This document shows, one piece after another, positions 1 through 9,093 of a stretch of 64,000 nucleotides of DNA; positions within the stretch are counted from its first letter, which is position 1; each line of letters opens with the position of its first letter. Both the position numbers and the translations under genes were made by a program. The stretch is from Chryseosolibacter sp049791675. Its GTDB lineage: Bacteria > Bacteroidota > Bacteroidia > Cytophagales > Cyclobacteriaceae. The stretch spans positions 1-64,000 of the forward strand of contig JBARAD010000204.1 of NCBI GenBank assembly GCA_049791675.1, read 5' to 3'. The notes under the pieces were generated by a model that was not told the origin of the DNA, ran no database searches, and was given only the letters and a program-made list of their open reading frames with translations.

Positions 1-2
1 AT

Positions 3-443
3 GATATCCGTTACGGCTGGGGTGCGCGCATGGGAGAGGGATCGGGTTATACGTTAGGAGAACTCGATGGTTCCTGGCAGAGTATGCTACGGCTTGCACC
101 GCAGGCGATCAACATCTCCCTTTTCCGGCCCTACCTGTGGGGGGTGAAAAATCCGTTAATGTTGCTGTCGGCCCTGGAGGGGTTGTCGTTGCTGGGGTTA
201 ACGTTGCATCTTTTGGTGAGGGTGCGGTTGAGACTTTTTACTTATCTCCGAAGGCCTGATGTCTTATTTTGCTTTGTTTTTGCAGTGGTATTCTCCTTCG
301 CGGTTGGTGTTTCTACTTTCAATTTCGGATCGCTGTCAAGATATAAGATTCCCATGATGCCATTCTTTCTGTTGATGCTGGGAATAATACACTTCTACTG
401 GAACAGGGACAGGAACCGGGCCAAGTTCGACGCCACAGAATAA
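3..443 (+). CDS. Membrane protein, C-terminal part (gene cut by window edge)
   Basis: The frame is open to the left edge, so the start lies outside the window; 146 residues remain. They hold a soluble stretch, then hydrophobic segments at about residues 50-75 and 85-105 and a third near the C-terminus, ending in a basic cytoplasmic-type tail. The phrase SRYKIPMMPFFLLML before the last helix resembles the C-termini of large multi-spanning glycosyltransferases or polymerases of polysaccharide loci, and the neighbours fit that. The family cannot be named from this fragment. Its 3' end overlaps the convergent glycosyltransferase gene by 49 bases. Confidence 0.6.
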   Translation, partial: DIRYGWGARMGEGSGYTLGELDGSWQSMLRLAPQAINISLFRPYLWGVKNPLMLLSALEGLSLLGLTLHLLVRVRLRLFTYLRRPDVLFCFVFAVVFSFAVGVSTFNFGSLSRYKIPMMPFFLLMLGIIHFYWNRDRNRAKFDATE

Positions 444-1468
444 TGCGCCGCTATTTTTTTTCTTCCCATTATGCCCATTCTCTTCCGTTGTTCGTTGTTC
501 TCAATGAGTTCTTCAAGACGAGTGGACCAATCTTCAGGAGTGGTACACCAATAACCTTCCTGTCCATCTTCAACAATGTCACGGTTGATTCCGACAGGAG
601 AAAGTACCGCGGGAATACCCATTGCCATATATTGTAATGCCTTAAAACCGCATTTACCTCTGGTCCAGGGATCATCAGGCAAGGGCATGATACCGATGTC
701 GATTTCCGCCAGATCCTCTATTTCTGTTTCCTTTCTCCAGGGTTTGAAGGTCATTCTTTTCAATGGTAAGCCGGGATTTTTGTCAGCAATGATGAGAAAG
801 TCGATTTGAAGATACTTTTCTTCCAGGGCCTGCAATACAGGAACGACTGTAGAAAGGTATTTAAGAGTAGAATGTGAACCGGTCCACCCGATGGTTGTTC
901 CTGCATCTGATCGGACGGATCTTTTCCGAGGGTTGTGTGCATTTTCAATGTCAATTGTTGTTGGTATCACGTAAACATTTGCATTGAATGATTTGGCAAA
1001 CTCAGCCAGGTAAGGATTTCCACAACTAATTTTGTGACTCAACTTACAAATGACCCCCACCTTTGATCGCCATTTCACTCGTTTGACAATCCAGGGTTCG
1101 TTTGTTCTATCGGTCAGCCAAATGGCGTCATCGAAATCATAGACTATTTTTTTCTTCCAGATCCGGGCGATCACCCATTCGATAACAGGCGGACCGAAAG
1201 GGACGGCTTCACGGTGGATAAATACCATGTCAAATTTTTTTAAGGAAAAGAGCAGGTAGCACCTTTTGAGTAGGCCACTTAATAAATAGACTAACTTAAA
1301 TATGAAAGGTCCAGGTTGGTTGAATTTTTGACCGGTGACGGCAGAAAAAAAAGGTCGTACCTCCGATTGGATATTTCCTTCCTGTAAGTAAGAAAAATAT
1401 TGTTCGAAGCGGAATCGTTGGGAAGGTGCGGTGCCTGTGGGGTAAGGACAAATAAATAGTACGTTCAT
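395..1468 (-). CDS. Glycosyltransferase, GT4-like
   Basis: A 357-residue GT-B type glycosyltransferase. The N-terminus (MNVLFICPYPTGTAPSQRF) is the first Rossmann strand and glycine-rich acceptor loop. The C-terminal half has the nucleotide-sugar site: GWTGSHSTLKYL near residue 195, and KCGFKALQYMAMGIPAV near residue 275, the region of the GT4 EX7E motif. It probably adds one sugar to the lipid-linked repeat unit on the cytoplasmic membrane face; donor and acceptor are unknown. Its ATG overlaps the stop of the upstream epimerase gene as ATGA, so the two are translationally coupled. Confidence 0.85.
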   Translation of the reverse strand: MNVLFICPYPTGTAPSQRFRFEQYFSYLQEGNIQSEVRPFFSAVTGQKFNQPGPFIFKLVYLLSGLLKRCYLLFSLKKFDMVFIHREAVPFGPPVIEWVIARIWKKKIVYDFDDAIWLTDRTNEPWIVKRVKWRSKVGVICKLSHKISCGNPYLAEFAKSFNANVYVIPTTIDIENAHNPRKRSVRSDAGTTIGWTGSHSTLKYLSTVVPVLQALEEKYLQIDFLIIADKNPGLPLKRMTFKPWRKETEIEDLAEIDIGIMPLPDDPWTRGKCGFKALQYMAMGIPAVLSPVGINRDIVEDGQEGYWCTTPEDWSTRLEELIENNEQRKRMGIMGRKKIAAHYSVASNLARFLSLFQ

Positions 1469-2562
1469 ATAATACCTCGCTTTCGGGCATCCATAAGAAT
1501 CATATCGTAAATCCGTTCATGGGCTTTCCCACCACCGTACAGGTCATCCGGCGCCTGCCAACTTAACTTTTGAACTGCGTTGTATGTCTCAAGAATAAGC
1601 TTCTTTTTTGCTCCGGTCAGAAAATTACAAGAGAGCGCTGTGAGTTCCGTCCATTCAGTTTCGTCGCGCAAGGTGATACAGAATTTCTTGAACATATAAG
1701 CTTCTTTTTGCATGCCGCCACTATCAGTCAAAACCATATTTGCTTCCTTAATTAAATGAAGACATTCAAGGTACCCAACAGGGTCTATCAAATGTAAGTT
1801 TTTGTGGTGAGGTAAAGACTTTAGTATACTTCGGGTTCGCGGGTGCAGTGGTAAAACTACATCGGTCTGGTCTGCGATCAGAACCAGTGCCTCCATGATC
1901 TGACTCAGATTTTCCTGAATATCAGTGTTTTCGGCGCGGTGGACGGTGCACAAGACGTATTTTTCAGGAGCAACTTGTAGCCGATCTATTATTCCGGAGG
2001 TGTCCTCGAACCTTTCGTAGTACTTTAGCGCGTCTTCCATGACATCCCCTGTCTTTTGAAACGAAGCATCAAACGATTTAAATCCTTCCAATCTTAAATT
2101 CTCCAGTGCGGTGTCCGTTGGACAGCAGAGGAGATCGCTTATGCGATCCGTTAGAATCCGGTTGATTTCCTCAGGCATTTTATTGTTCCTGCTGCGAAGG
2201 CCCGCCTCGACATGTATCACCGGAATGTTAAGTTTTTTTGCCGCAAGGGCCCCAGCAAGTGTTGAATTCGTATCTCCATAAACCAGGACATAGTCCGGCT
2301 TTTCTTCCATCAGTACGTTTTCGATGCCCATCAGCATTTGACCAGTCATTTTCCCATGTGGGGCGTTATGAATGCCAAGGTTATACTTGGGTGCAGGTAT
2401 TTTCAATTGAGTAAAGAACACATCAGACATATTATAGTCAAAGTGCTGACCAGTGTGAACCAATACCTCTTCTACGAATTCAGACGCACTGAAGCACCTT
2501 GACATCACCGATGCTTTGATAAACTGGGGTCGGGCTCCAATAATAGTTGTAATGCGGATCAT
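1465..2562 (-). CDS. wecB: UDP-N-acetylglucosamine 2-epimerase, non-hydrolysing
   Basis: A 365-residue enzyme that interconverts UDP-GlcNAc and UDP-ManNAc (or the 2,3-diacetamido uronic forms used for O-antigens). Family marks are GARPQFIK at residues 9-16, GDTNST at 96-101, HVEAGLRS at 117-124 and LTDSGGMQKEA near 285. The length is normal for the family. It is the first gene of the leftward pair and is divergent from the amidotransferase operon across a 93-base gap that should hold both promoters. With the amidotransferase genes it suggests a ManNAc-type or 2,3-diamino-mannuronic precursor, as in the Wbp pathway of Pseudomonas; which of the two substrates it uses cannot be told. Confidence 0.9.
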   Translation of the reverse strand: MIRITTIIGARPQFIKASVMSRCFSASEFVEEVLVHTGQHFDYNMSDVFFTQLKIPAPKYNLGIHNAPHGKMTGQMLMGIENVLMEEKPDYVLVYGDTNSTLAGALAAKKLNIPVIHVEAGLRSRNNKMPEEINRILTDRISDLLCCPTDTALENLRLEGFKSFDASFQKTGDVMEDALKYYERFEDTSGIIDRLQVAPEKYVLCTVHRAENTDIQENLSQIMEALVLIADQTDVVLPLHPRTRSILKSLPHHKNLHLIDPVGYLECLHLIKEANMVLTDSGGMQKEAYMFKKFCITLRDETEWTELTALSCNFLTGAKKKLILETYNAVQKLSWQAPDDLYGGGKAHERIYDMILMDARKRGII

Positions 2563-2655
2563 TTTATTTCAGGTTTAAAAAACTTGTTCAATATTTGAGT
2601 AACTTTACTACAACTATAGGTTTATTAAAAAGTAATTATTTCTTCCTGGAAGCAT

Positions 2656-3885
2656 ATGGTGGCGTTGGATTCTCAAGCATCTGTTTCTGATTTTCCCGGC
2701 AAGGTCAGGGAAGGCGAAATCTGCACAAAAACAGTTCTTGACACAACTGTTCCGAATATTACTTTCGACGAAAACGGTGAATGTAATTTTTGTCGTTATT
2801 ATGAACAACTGGCAAAACGTACAGTCGAAAGGACCTCCGATGTCCTGGATCGGGAATTTGAGTCCATAATCAGAACGATCAAAGCTGTCGGACAGAATAA
2901 GGAATACGACTGTGTGTTAGGAGTAAGTGGTGGCATGGATAGCACTTACCTCGCACTCCTTGCGAAAAGAAATGGTTTAAGGCCATTGCTTGTTCATTTC
3001 GATAACGGTTGGAATTCCGAACTTGCAGTACAGAACATTGAAAAAATTGTTAATGTCTTAGGCTTGCCGCTGCATACATATGTGATGGATTGGGAGGAGT
3101 TTCGTGATTTGCAACGGTCGTATTTTCTTGCTTCCGTTGTGGACGTGGAGGTTCCAACGGACCAACTTATTTTTGCTGCGCTTCATAAGATCGCGTATTC
3201 GAAAGGAATAAAATTTATTCTTGCGGGGAACAACGTTGTGACGGAGTCCATCAACCCGGAAGGATGGGTCTATAAAAACAAACTGGATCTTGTTAATCTT
3301 CGGTCAATCCACCGGAAATTCGGAACGCGACGACTCACTAAACTTCCTCGGCTGGGTCTGTTTGAAAGATATTTTTATGAAGCCGTGTGCGGTATTCAAA
3401 TAGTAAATCTCCTTGATCTCGTCGGCTACAACAAGGCCAGGGTTAAGGAAGAGGTGATGAACTATTTTGGATGGTCTGATTACGGCGGCAAGCATCATGA
3501 GTCGGTCTTTACCCGCTTTTATCAGGGATATTACCTTCCTGTGAAGTTTAATATTGACAAGAGAAAGGCTCACCTTTCGAATCTGATTCTTTCCGGCCAG
3601 TTGACGCGCGAAGAGGCTATCCGGGAGCTGACCGTAGCACCATACGCTGCTGACGATCAGTTATCGGACCTGGAATACGTAAAAAAGAAGTTGGGATTCT
3701 CTGACGCTGAATGGTCCTGGATTATGGAGGCGTCGCCGGTACCGCATGCGGCTTTCCCGACTGACAGGAATACCGGCTACCAGGTTTTCTACAAAATCTT
3801 TCAGGCGCTGATGTATGTTCCCGTACGACTATTGCGGGCAATCGGGATATTATATACACCCAGAAAGGTCTCATCGCGATGGTAG
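2656..3885 (+). CDS. N-acetyl sugar amidotransferase (WbpG/PseA-like)
   Basis: A 409-residue ATP-pyrophosphatase-fold enzyme. Family members turn a sugar carboxyl or N-acetyl group into an amide or acetamidine using ammonia from a HisH-type partner. The PP-loop SGGMDST is at residues 91-97, followed by LLVHFDNGWN. The N-terminal zinc-ribbon-like region has Cys23, Cys43 and Cys46, but the expected partner of Cys23, three residues on, is Thr26. The gene overlaps the HisH-like gene by 7 bases, and the WbpG-HisH2-HisF2 order matches known O-antigen loci. An asparagine synthase-like activity is less likely because no N-terminal glutaminase domain is present. Confidence 0.85.
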   Translation: MVALDSQASVSDFPGKVREGEICTKTVLDTTVPNITFDENGECNFCRYYEQLAKRTVERTSDVLDREFESIIRTIKAVGQNKEYDCVLGVSGGMDSTYLALLAKRNGLRPLLVHFDNGWNSELAVQNIEKIVNVLGLPLHTYVMDWEEFRDLQRSYFLASVVDVEVPTDQLIFAALHKIAYSKGIKFILAGNNVVTESINPEGWVYKNKLDLVNLRSIHRKFGTRRLTKLPRLGLFERYFYEAVCGIQIVNLLDLVGYNKARVKEEVMNYFGWSDYGGKHHESVFTRFYQGYYLPVKFNIDKRKAHLSNLILSGQLTREEAIRELTVAPYAADDQLSDLEYVKKKLGFSDAEWSWIMEASPVPHAAFPTDRNTGYQVFYKIFQALMYVPVRLLRAIGILYTPRKVSSRW

Positions 3886-4484
3886 CGATTATTGATTACG
3901 GCGTTGGCAACCTGATGGCCATTCAGAATATCATAAGGAAAGCAGGTGGTAAGGCGTTGGTCACTTCGGATCTAAATGCTATTGACTCGGCTGATAAGAT
4001 CATACTGCCAGGCGTAGGAGCATTTTCGTACGGGATGCAACAACTGCTGAAAAGGAATTTGGTGCCTTGTTTGAATTATCAGGTGTTCGAAAAGAAAAAG
4101 GTCATCCTTGGATTGTGCCTTGGCGCCCAACTGATGACGCAACAGAGCGAAGAAGGTGATCAAAAAGGATTGGGTTGGATGAATGCGGTTACAAGAAAAT
4201 TTGATCCGCAGCAGGTAGCGATAACACCACACATGAATTGGGCTGATGTCACCTTCAAAAGACTAAGTCCGCTTTCCGAAGGATTAGAACGAGGAGCCCG
4301 CTTTTATTTTGTTCATTCCTACCATTTCGATTTTTCTGTAGAGGAGCAGGTTATCGGAACAACGTATTACGGGTATGAATTTGCGAGTGCTTTCCAACGT
4401 GACAATATCTTTGGAGTTCAGTTTCATCCGGAAAAAAGTCATCGGTTCGGAGTGAAACTATTTCAAAACTTTCTGAAAATATGA
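3879..4484 (+). CDS. HisH-like glutamine amidotransferase of polysaccharide synthesis
   Basis: A 201-residue class I glutaminase. The nucleophile elbow GLCLGAQ places the catalytic cysteine at residue 80, and HPEKSH gives His183 and Glu185 of the triad. It should release ammonia from glutamine for the amidotransferase encoded just upstream, probably with the HisF-like subunit. It overlaps the amidotransferase gene by 7 bases and the HisF-like gene by 4. It resembles the HisH of histidine synthesis, but no other his gene is nearby and its partner lacks a key HisF residue, so a role in sugar amidation is favoured. Confidence 0.85.
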   Translation: MVAIIDYGVGNLMAIQNIIRKAGGKALVTSDLNAIDSADKIILPGVGAFSYGMQQLLKRNLVPCLNYQVFEKKKVILGLCLGAQLMTQQSEEGDQKGLGWMNAVTRKFDPQQVAITPHMNWADVTFKRLSPLSEGLERGARFYFVHSYHFDFSVEEQVIGTTYYGYEFASAFQRDNIFGVQFHPEKSHRFGVKLFQNFLKI

Positions 4485-5251
4485 AACGTGTCAGGGTGAT
4501 TCCATTGATCATGATAGAAAACGGTCGCGCCGTGGTCACCCGTCATTTCAAATCTCCTGTCTATGTCGGTGATCCCATCAACGCTATCAGGATCTTCAAT
4601 GATAAGGAAGTGGACGAGCTTTTCATAGTCGACATAACAAAGCATCCCAAAAAAAGCCGCCCGGATTTTGATTTGATCAGCAAGATGGCATCTGAGAGTT
4701 TTATGCCGTTAGCGTATGGGGGACATCTCCGAAGCATGGAGCACGCCGAAACAATTGTTAAGAGCGGGGTCGAAAAGATAAGTTTCAATACTGCTCTGTT
4801 TTCAAACCCTGAAATGATCCGCGAGCTTTCAGGTAGATATGGAAAGCAAAGTATCATCGCGTCTATTGATTACAAAAAGAACTGGGCAGGACAGGAGGTT
4901 ATCAGGACAAGCCATAACACCCGAAGTGTAGCTGGTGCTTTTGAACGGCAATTGCGATACGTGCTTGAACTTGGTGTTGGGGAGGTGTTCTTAAATGCCA
5001 TTCAGCACGATGGAACTTTGAAGGGATATGACTTGAAAATGATTCATTTTGTTTCAAAAATTCTAAATATTCCGGTGGTTGCATGCGGCGGTGCTGCCTC
5101 GATAGAAGATTTCAGGAAGGCTATTGAACATGGGGCGTCCGCGGTTGCGGCCGGCGCGATGTTCTTTTTTAAGGGTGGGATGGATGCTGTGTTGATCAAT
5201 TATCCCGGCCAAGATAAGTTAACGTCCGAACTCTATGGCTTACTTGACTAA
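4481..5251 (+). CDS. HisF-like (beta/alpha)8 barrel subunit, polysaccharide type
   Basis: A 256-residue TIM-barrel protein that aligns with HisF without gaps over the first 16 residues. True HisF has catalytic Asp11 in the CLDV motif; here the motif reads LIMI and residue 11 is Met. The second catalytic Asp is kept at residue 130 (IASID). This pattern fits a HisF relative that keeps the ammonia channel and scaffold but no longer makes imidazole glycerol phosphate. Its start overlaps the HisH-like stop by ATGA, and its end overlaps the flippase gene by 17 bases. It is expected to act with the HisH-like and WbpG-like proteins to amidate a surface sugar. Confidence 0.85.
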   Translation: MKRVRVIPLIMIENGRAVVTRHFKSPVYVGDPINAIRIFNDKEVDELFIVDITKHPKKSRPDFDLISKMASESFMPLAYGGHLRSMEHAETIVKSGVEKISFNTALFSNPEMIRELSGRYGKQSIIASIDYKKNWAGQEVIRTSHNTRSVAGAFERQLRYVLELGVGEVFLNAIQHDGTLKGYDLKMIHFVSKILNIPVVACGGAASIEDFRKAIEHGASAVAAGAMFFFKGGMDAVLINYPGQDKLTSELYGLLD

Positions 5252-6653
5252 CGCTGGGGCAATTATTCGCGAAGCCTGCGGAGGATACAAAAGGTCCGGA
5301 TCATTCTCTCAAAATTATCTGGCTGTGCTGTCCGGTACTGGGCTGAATATTTTGATTCAGGTGATTGTTTCTCCTGTGCTCGCGAGAATCTATGGGCCCG
5401 AAGCTTACGGTATGTATGCTTTGTTCACGGCGATCTGTTCGAATTTCGCAATGCTGGCTACCATGCGTTTTCCGCAGGCATTCTTGTTGCCGAAGGAGGA
5501 TAGGGAATTTCACGTGCTCATGCGCCTTTCTTTTCTCACAAGTATTGCATTGTCCATCGTGGTGTCTCTGTTCCTTGCCTTCAATGGCGGCGCCTTCTTG
5601 AAGGCTCTGAAGGCGGAGTCGCTGATGCCTTATTTCTATTTGATCCCTGTCATGATTCTCCTGATCTCCGCCAACCAGATATTTGGCCAATGGCAGTACA
5701 GGTTGAATGTCTTTAAGAAATCGGTGGCAATAGATACATCCCTTCTGGTCAGCGTCAGGTTTTTTAACCTGATATTCGGATGGTTGACCAACGGTATGCA
5801 TATTGGTTTGATTCTTGGGGACGGGTTGGGTAAAATAGCGGGCCTGATTCTGAGCGTCGGCTTCATCATAAAAGGCCAAATTCGCGAAGCGTTTAGCAGG
5901 ATTTCTTTTTTACAAATGAAAGAAGTCTTTCTTGCATACAAGGCCTATCCCCTCATAAATCTTCCCGGGGTTTGGTTGGTGTTAACTTCGGAGCAACTGC
6001 CATTTTTTCTATTGACCTCAAAATTCGGTCTACCCGCCCTCGGCGTTCTGGCTTTTGCGATCAGTATGCTGGATCTTCCTAAACGCCTTTTTGCCTACTC
6101 TGTTTCCTCTGTCTTTTATAAAAAGGCAGTGGATCTTTATGCGGAATCATTCAGTCGTTTTCAGGATGCTGTGACGAAAATGTTCTATGGCTTATTGCTC
6201 CTATCGGCTGTTCCATATTCGATCATCTTCATTTTTGGCCCCATGTTGTTCACTTTTGTTTTCGGGGTGGATTGGGAATTAAGTGGAAAATTGGCACAGT
6301 ATCTTGCATTATATTACGTATTGGAGTTGATCTGTGTATCATTTGATGCTGTGTTCTATACGTTGCGCAAGGAAAAACAATTGTTCCACTTCCAGATTTC
6401 AGCATTTGCAGGAAGATTTGCCGTCCTCTTAACAGCGGTCTATGCCTTTGAGACGCTGGAACTATGTATTGCTTCGTTGATGGCTTTCAATGTGGTCTTG
6501 TACAGCGTCCAGCTTATAACAGTTTTGCGTTACCTGAAACTACCGGCTTTTAAATTTTTCATACACCTCGTCTCAATCATGGGATTGTTGGTTGCCTTGA
6601 TGGCTGGTTTGAAAATGTTCCTGGACTATTTGTTTAACAACCTGAAGTTTTGA
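5235..6653 (+). CDS. Polysaccharide flippase (Wzx-like, MOP superfamily)
   Basis: A 472-residue integral membrane protein with about 12-14 hydrophobic segments along its whole length. The first segment reads NILIQVIVSPVLARIYGPEA, followed by YGMYALF, the typical opening of Wzx/RfbX flippases. It should move the undecaprenyl-linked repeat unit across the inner membrane. The predicted start lies inside the HisF-like gene (17-base overlap); the alternative is a start slightly downstream. The next gene begins on its stop codon (TTGA), so the operon continues without a gap. Confidence 0.85.
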   Translation: MAYLTNAGAIIREACGGYKRSGSFSQNYLAVLSGTGLNILIQVIVSPVLARIYGPEAYGMYALFTAICSNFAMLATMRFPQAFLLPKEDREFHVLMRLSFLTSIALSIVVSLFLAFNGGAFLKALKAESLMPYFYLIPVMILLISANQIFGQWQYRLNVFKKSVAIDTSLLVSVRFFNLIFGWLTNGMHIGLILGDGLGKIAGLILSVGFIIKGQIREAFSRISFLQMKEVFLAYKAYPLINLPGVWLVLTSEQLPFFLLTSKFGLPALGVLAFAISMLDLPKRLFAYSVSSVFYKKAVDLYAESFSRFQDAVTKMFYGLLLLSAVPYSIIFIFGPMLFTFVFGVDWELSGKLAQYLALYYVLELICVSFDAVFYTLRKEKQLFHFQISAFAGRFAVLLTAVYAFETLELCIASLMAFNVVLYSVQLITVLRYLKLPAFKFFIHLVSIMGLLVALMAGLKMFLDYLFNNLKF

Positions 6654-7858
6654 GTCAAGTGAGGGCTATACGGATATTATATTTGGTACTGGGTACACCG
6701 ACCGGCGGAGTCAGGAAGAAGTTATCTGATAAGGCCGAATCCATCCGAAAAGCCGGTGGTGATATTACGATTCTCATTGTTCGCGGGATTCGTGAGAAGG
6801 TTGCGATAGAATCCGACTATAGGGTTATAGAAGTGGATCATACTTTATCCGCCTTTGTTGCGCGCTTGCCTTTGTTATGGCGTTTGTCGGTGATCATGGA
6901 GCAACGAAAGATCTACGAGACGATTTCACATTATCTTCAGGATAAGAATTGTGATATCGTTTTGATGCGATATCCCGTGGCGGATTTCTTTTTACACCAC
7001 TTCATGAAGAAATTTTCAGCGAGGTTTAAGATTGTTTTTGAACACAATACCCTTGAGGAAGAAGAATTGAGATTGCGCTCAACCAATTCCTTTTGGTATC
7101 GGTATTTCCTGTGGGGTGAGAGTTTTTTTGGGCGAAGTGTCCGGCGAGCCGCTTCTGGAATGATCGGAGTAACGGGTGAGATTTGTGATCGTCAAATCCA
7201 ACGAACAGGTATTCCTTGCCGGTCAGTCAGCATCAGTAATGGAATTGACATCATGCGTGTGAAGTTGAAATCCAGGAATGAAAGACCGTCGCCCGGAAGC
7301 CTTAATGTTCTGTTCCTGGCAGGGTCACCTGCTGCGTGGCACGGCGTTGATATTCTGCTTAATAGTTTGAAGCGGTATAGTGGACCCACTAAGATTTGTT
7401 GTTACATCGCCGGAGACATAGAGGAAAGATTGACGTCCGTTGCCAGGGCAATGGAGAACGTAGTCCTCTTGAATCATCAGGCGAACGAAGACCTCGATGC
7501 CCTCGTGGATAAGTGCGACATAGGCATTGGCTCGCTCGCATTATTCAGGAACCAGATGAAGGAGGCCTGCACCCTCAAGGTGCGGGAGTACTGGGCACGT
7601 GGTTTGCCCTTCGTCGTAGGCTATGATGACACGGATTTGATGCATAACAAGAGTATGGAGCCCTTTTTTCTAAAGGTGATGATTCCGCCCGATGCCCTTG
7701 AGCCGTCTTTTGATTTTGAACAGGTTGTTGATTTTGCGCGCACTGCATTGCAGATTCCGGATATTCATGAGGTGATGCGTTCACATGCGATGCATCAAAT
7801 CAGCTATGGGGCGAAGGGTAGAGCTTATATGAACTTCTTCAAATCTATCCATTCATGA
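6650..7858 (+). CDS. Glycosyltransferase, GT4-like
   Basis: A 402-residue GT-B fold protein. The N-terminus YLVLGTPTGGVRKK is a first beta strand and glycine loop. The C-terminal part has NVLFLAGSPAAWHGVDILL near residue 220 and a sugar-nucleotide region with KVREYWARGLPFVVG near residue 310. The only start that covers the N-terminal strand is TTG at 6650, which overlaps the flippase stop as TTGA; translational coupling makes this weak start plausible. It is likely one of the cytoplasmic enzymes that build the repeat unit. Substrate unknown. Confidence 0.8.
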   Translation: MSQVRAIRILYLVLGTPTGGVRKKLSDKAESIRKAGGDITILIVRGIREKVAIESDYRVIEVDHTLSAFVARLPLLWRLSVIMEQRKIYETISHYLQDKNCDIVLMRYPVADFFLHHFMKKFSARFKIVFEHNTLEEEELRLRSTNSFWYRYFLWGESFFGRSVRRAASGMIGVTGEICDRQIQRTGIPCRSVSISNGIDIMRVKLKSRNERPSPGSLNVLFLAGSPAAWHGVDILLNSLKRYSGPTKICCYIAGDIEERLTSVARAMENVVLLNHQANEDLDALVDKCDIGIGSLALFRNQMKEACTLKVREYWARGLPFVVGYDDTDLMHNKSMEPFFLKVMIPPDALEPSFDFEQVVDFARTALQIPDIHEVMRSHAMHQISYGAKGRAYMNFFKSIHS

Positions 7859-9093
7859 AAGCTCTCGTAATTTTGACGATTACATACCCCGATCCATTTC
7901 TGGAAAATGAAATCCCGCATTTGGCCTCATCCTTTGATAAAATCTATATTTTGCCGCAGAATAGCCAGCGTAATCAGATCTTTGGTAACGTTGAGGTTGT
8001 GAGTATCTTTTCGTCGCTGAATTCAAGACGAACATGGATGCGATTGATGATCAATTTTATTGATTTTGTCAGGGTATTTCTCTATTCGCTGCAATACCCC
8101 ACCCGGAGAAACTATATCAAATACCACAGAAGTTTCGCTGGGTATTTTCTGAATGAGGTCCAGAAGGTATCAGCGTTGAAGCGATTTATTTTATCGAATA
8201 ATCTGCAAGATGCTTTGTTCTACGATTACTGGCTCGTAGACGCAACAATTGCGATGGCTTTATTAAAGAGGCAGGGCCTGATAAAAAGGAGTTTCGCCCG
8301 GGTGCATGGCTTTGATCTATATGATGAACGCCAGTTTGAGGGGTGTGTTTCTTTTCGCGAATACCGCGTGAAATATCTTGATGCGGTTTTTGCAATCAGT
8401 GAACATGGTCTTAAGTACATGCAAGAGAGACTGCCAGAACGCCTGCGGCATAAGATGAGACTTTCGCGACTGGGGGTAAAGGATCCTGGTGTTCCAATTG
8501 AAAAGCCGAGAATCAAAGGATGCGATTATCTGATAGTGACATGCGCGCGACTTATTCCGCTGAAGAGAATGCGGCTGGTGGCCGAGGTTCTGCAGCGCAC
8601 CAGACTCAATATCAGCTGGGTTCATTTTGGCGATGGTCCCGCGAGGACGGAACTTGAGGAGGCCGTCAGAAACCTTCCTGAAAACGTTACAGTACAGATC
8701 AAGGGGAATGTAAGCAATGATGATATTCTTGCGTTTTACAAGCGTTTTTATGTTGACTTATTTGTTTCTCTCAGTGAGTCCGAGGGTATACCTGTCTCCA
8801 TGATGGAAGCCATATCATTTGGAATTCCCGTGCTCGCGTGCGACCTCAACGGCATCCCGGAAATTGTAAACGATACAACCGGGAAACTGATCCGGGTAAA
8901 TGCCGGAATCGATGAAATACTTTTTGAAGTTGAGCAGACATTGCTGCAGAGACGATTTGACCGGAGAAGTATCTATCAATACTACAAACAGGAATTTGAT
9001 GCCCGTCATAATTACAGGCAATTTGTGAATGAAATACATCAATTTTTCAACCTTTCACCGCTAGCCGAAAACAGTGTTGACGCTGCTCATTGA
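7855..9093 (+). CDS. Glycosyltransferase family 4
   Basis: A 412-residue GT4 enzyme and the clearest one of the locus. The C-terminal domain has ARLIPLKRMRL near residue 233, the strand HFGDGPARTELE, and the donor-site motif SESEGIPVSMMEAISFGIPV near residue 307 with the two glutamates of EX7E. It should transfer a sugar from a nucleotide donor with retention of configuration. The start overlaps the previous stop as ATGA, and its own stop overlaps the next gene as TTGA. Confidence 0.88.
   Translation: MKALVILTITYPDPFLENEIPHLASSFDKIYILPQNSQRNQIFGNVEVVSIFSSLNSRRTWMRLMINFIDFVRVFLYSLQYPTRRNYIKYHRSFAGYFLNEVQKVSALKRFILSNNLQDALFYDYWLVDATIAMALLKRQGLIKRSFARVHGFDLYDERQFEGCVSFREYRVKYLDAVFAISEHGLKYMQERLPERLRHKMRLSRLGVKDPGVPIEKPRIKGCDYLIVTCARLIPLKRMRLVAEVLQRTRLNISWVHFGDGPARTELEEAVRNLPENVTVQIKGNVSNDDILAFYKRFYVDLFVSLSESEGIPVSMMEAISFGIPVLACDLNGIPEIVNDTTGKLIRVNAGIDEILFEVEQTLLQRRFDRRSIYQYYKQEFDARHNYRQFVNEIHQFFNLSPLAENSVDAAH

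Noticed and set aside
3879..5251. Histidine biosynthesis hisH-hisF
   Set aside because: The HisF-like protein lacks Asp11, and the pair is embedded in a polysaccharide operon with a WbpG homologue.
5301..5879. 192-codon antisense frame in the flippase gene
   Set aside because: Rich in Gln, His and Arg with no fold signal; the plus strand encodes clear membrane helices.
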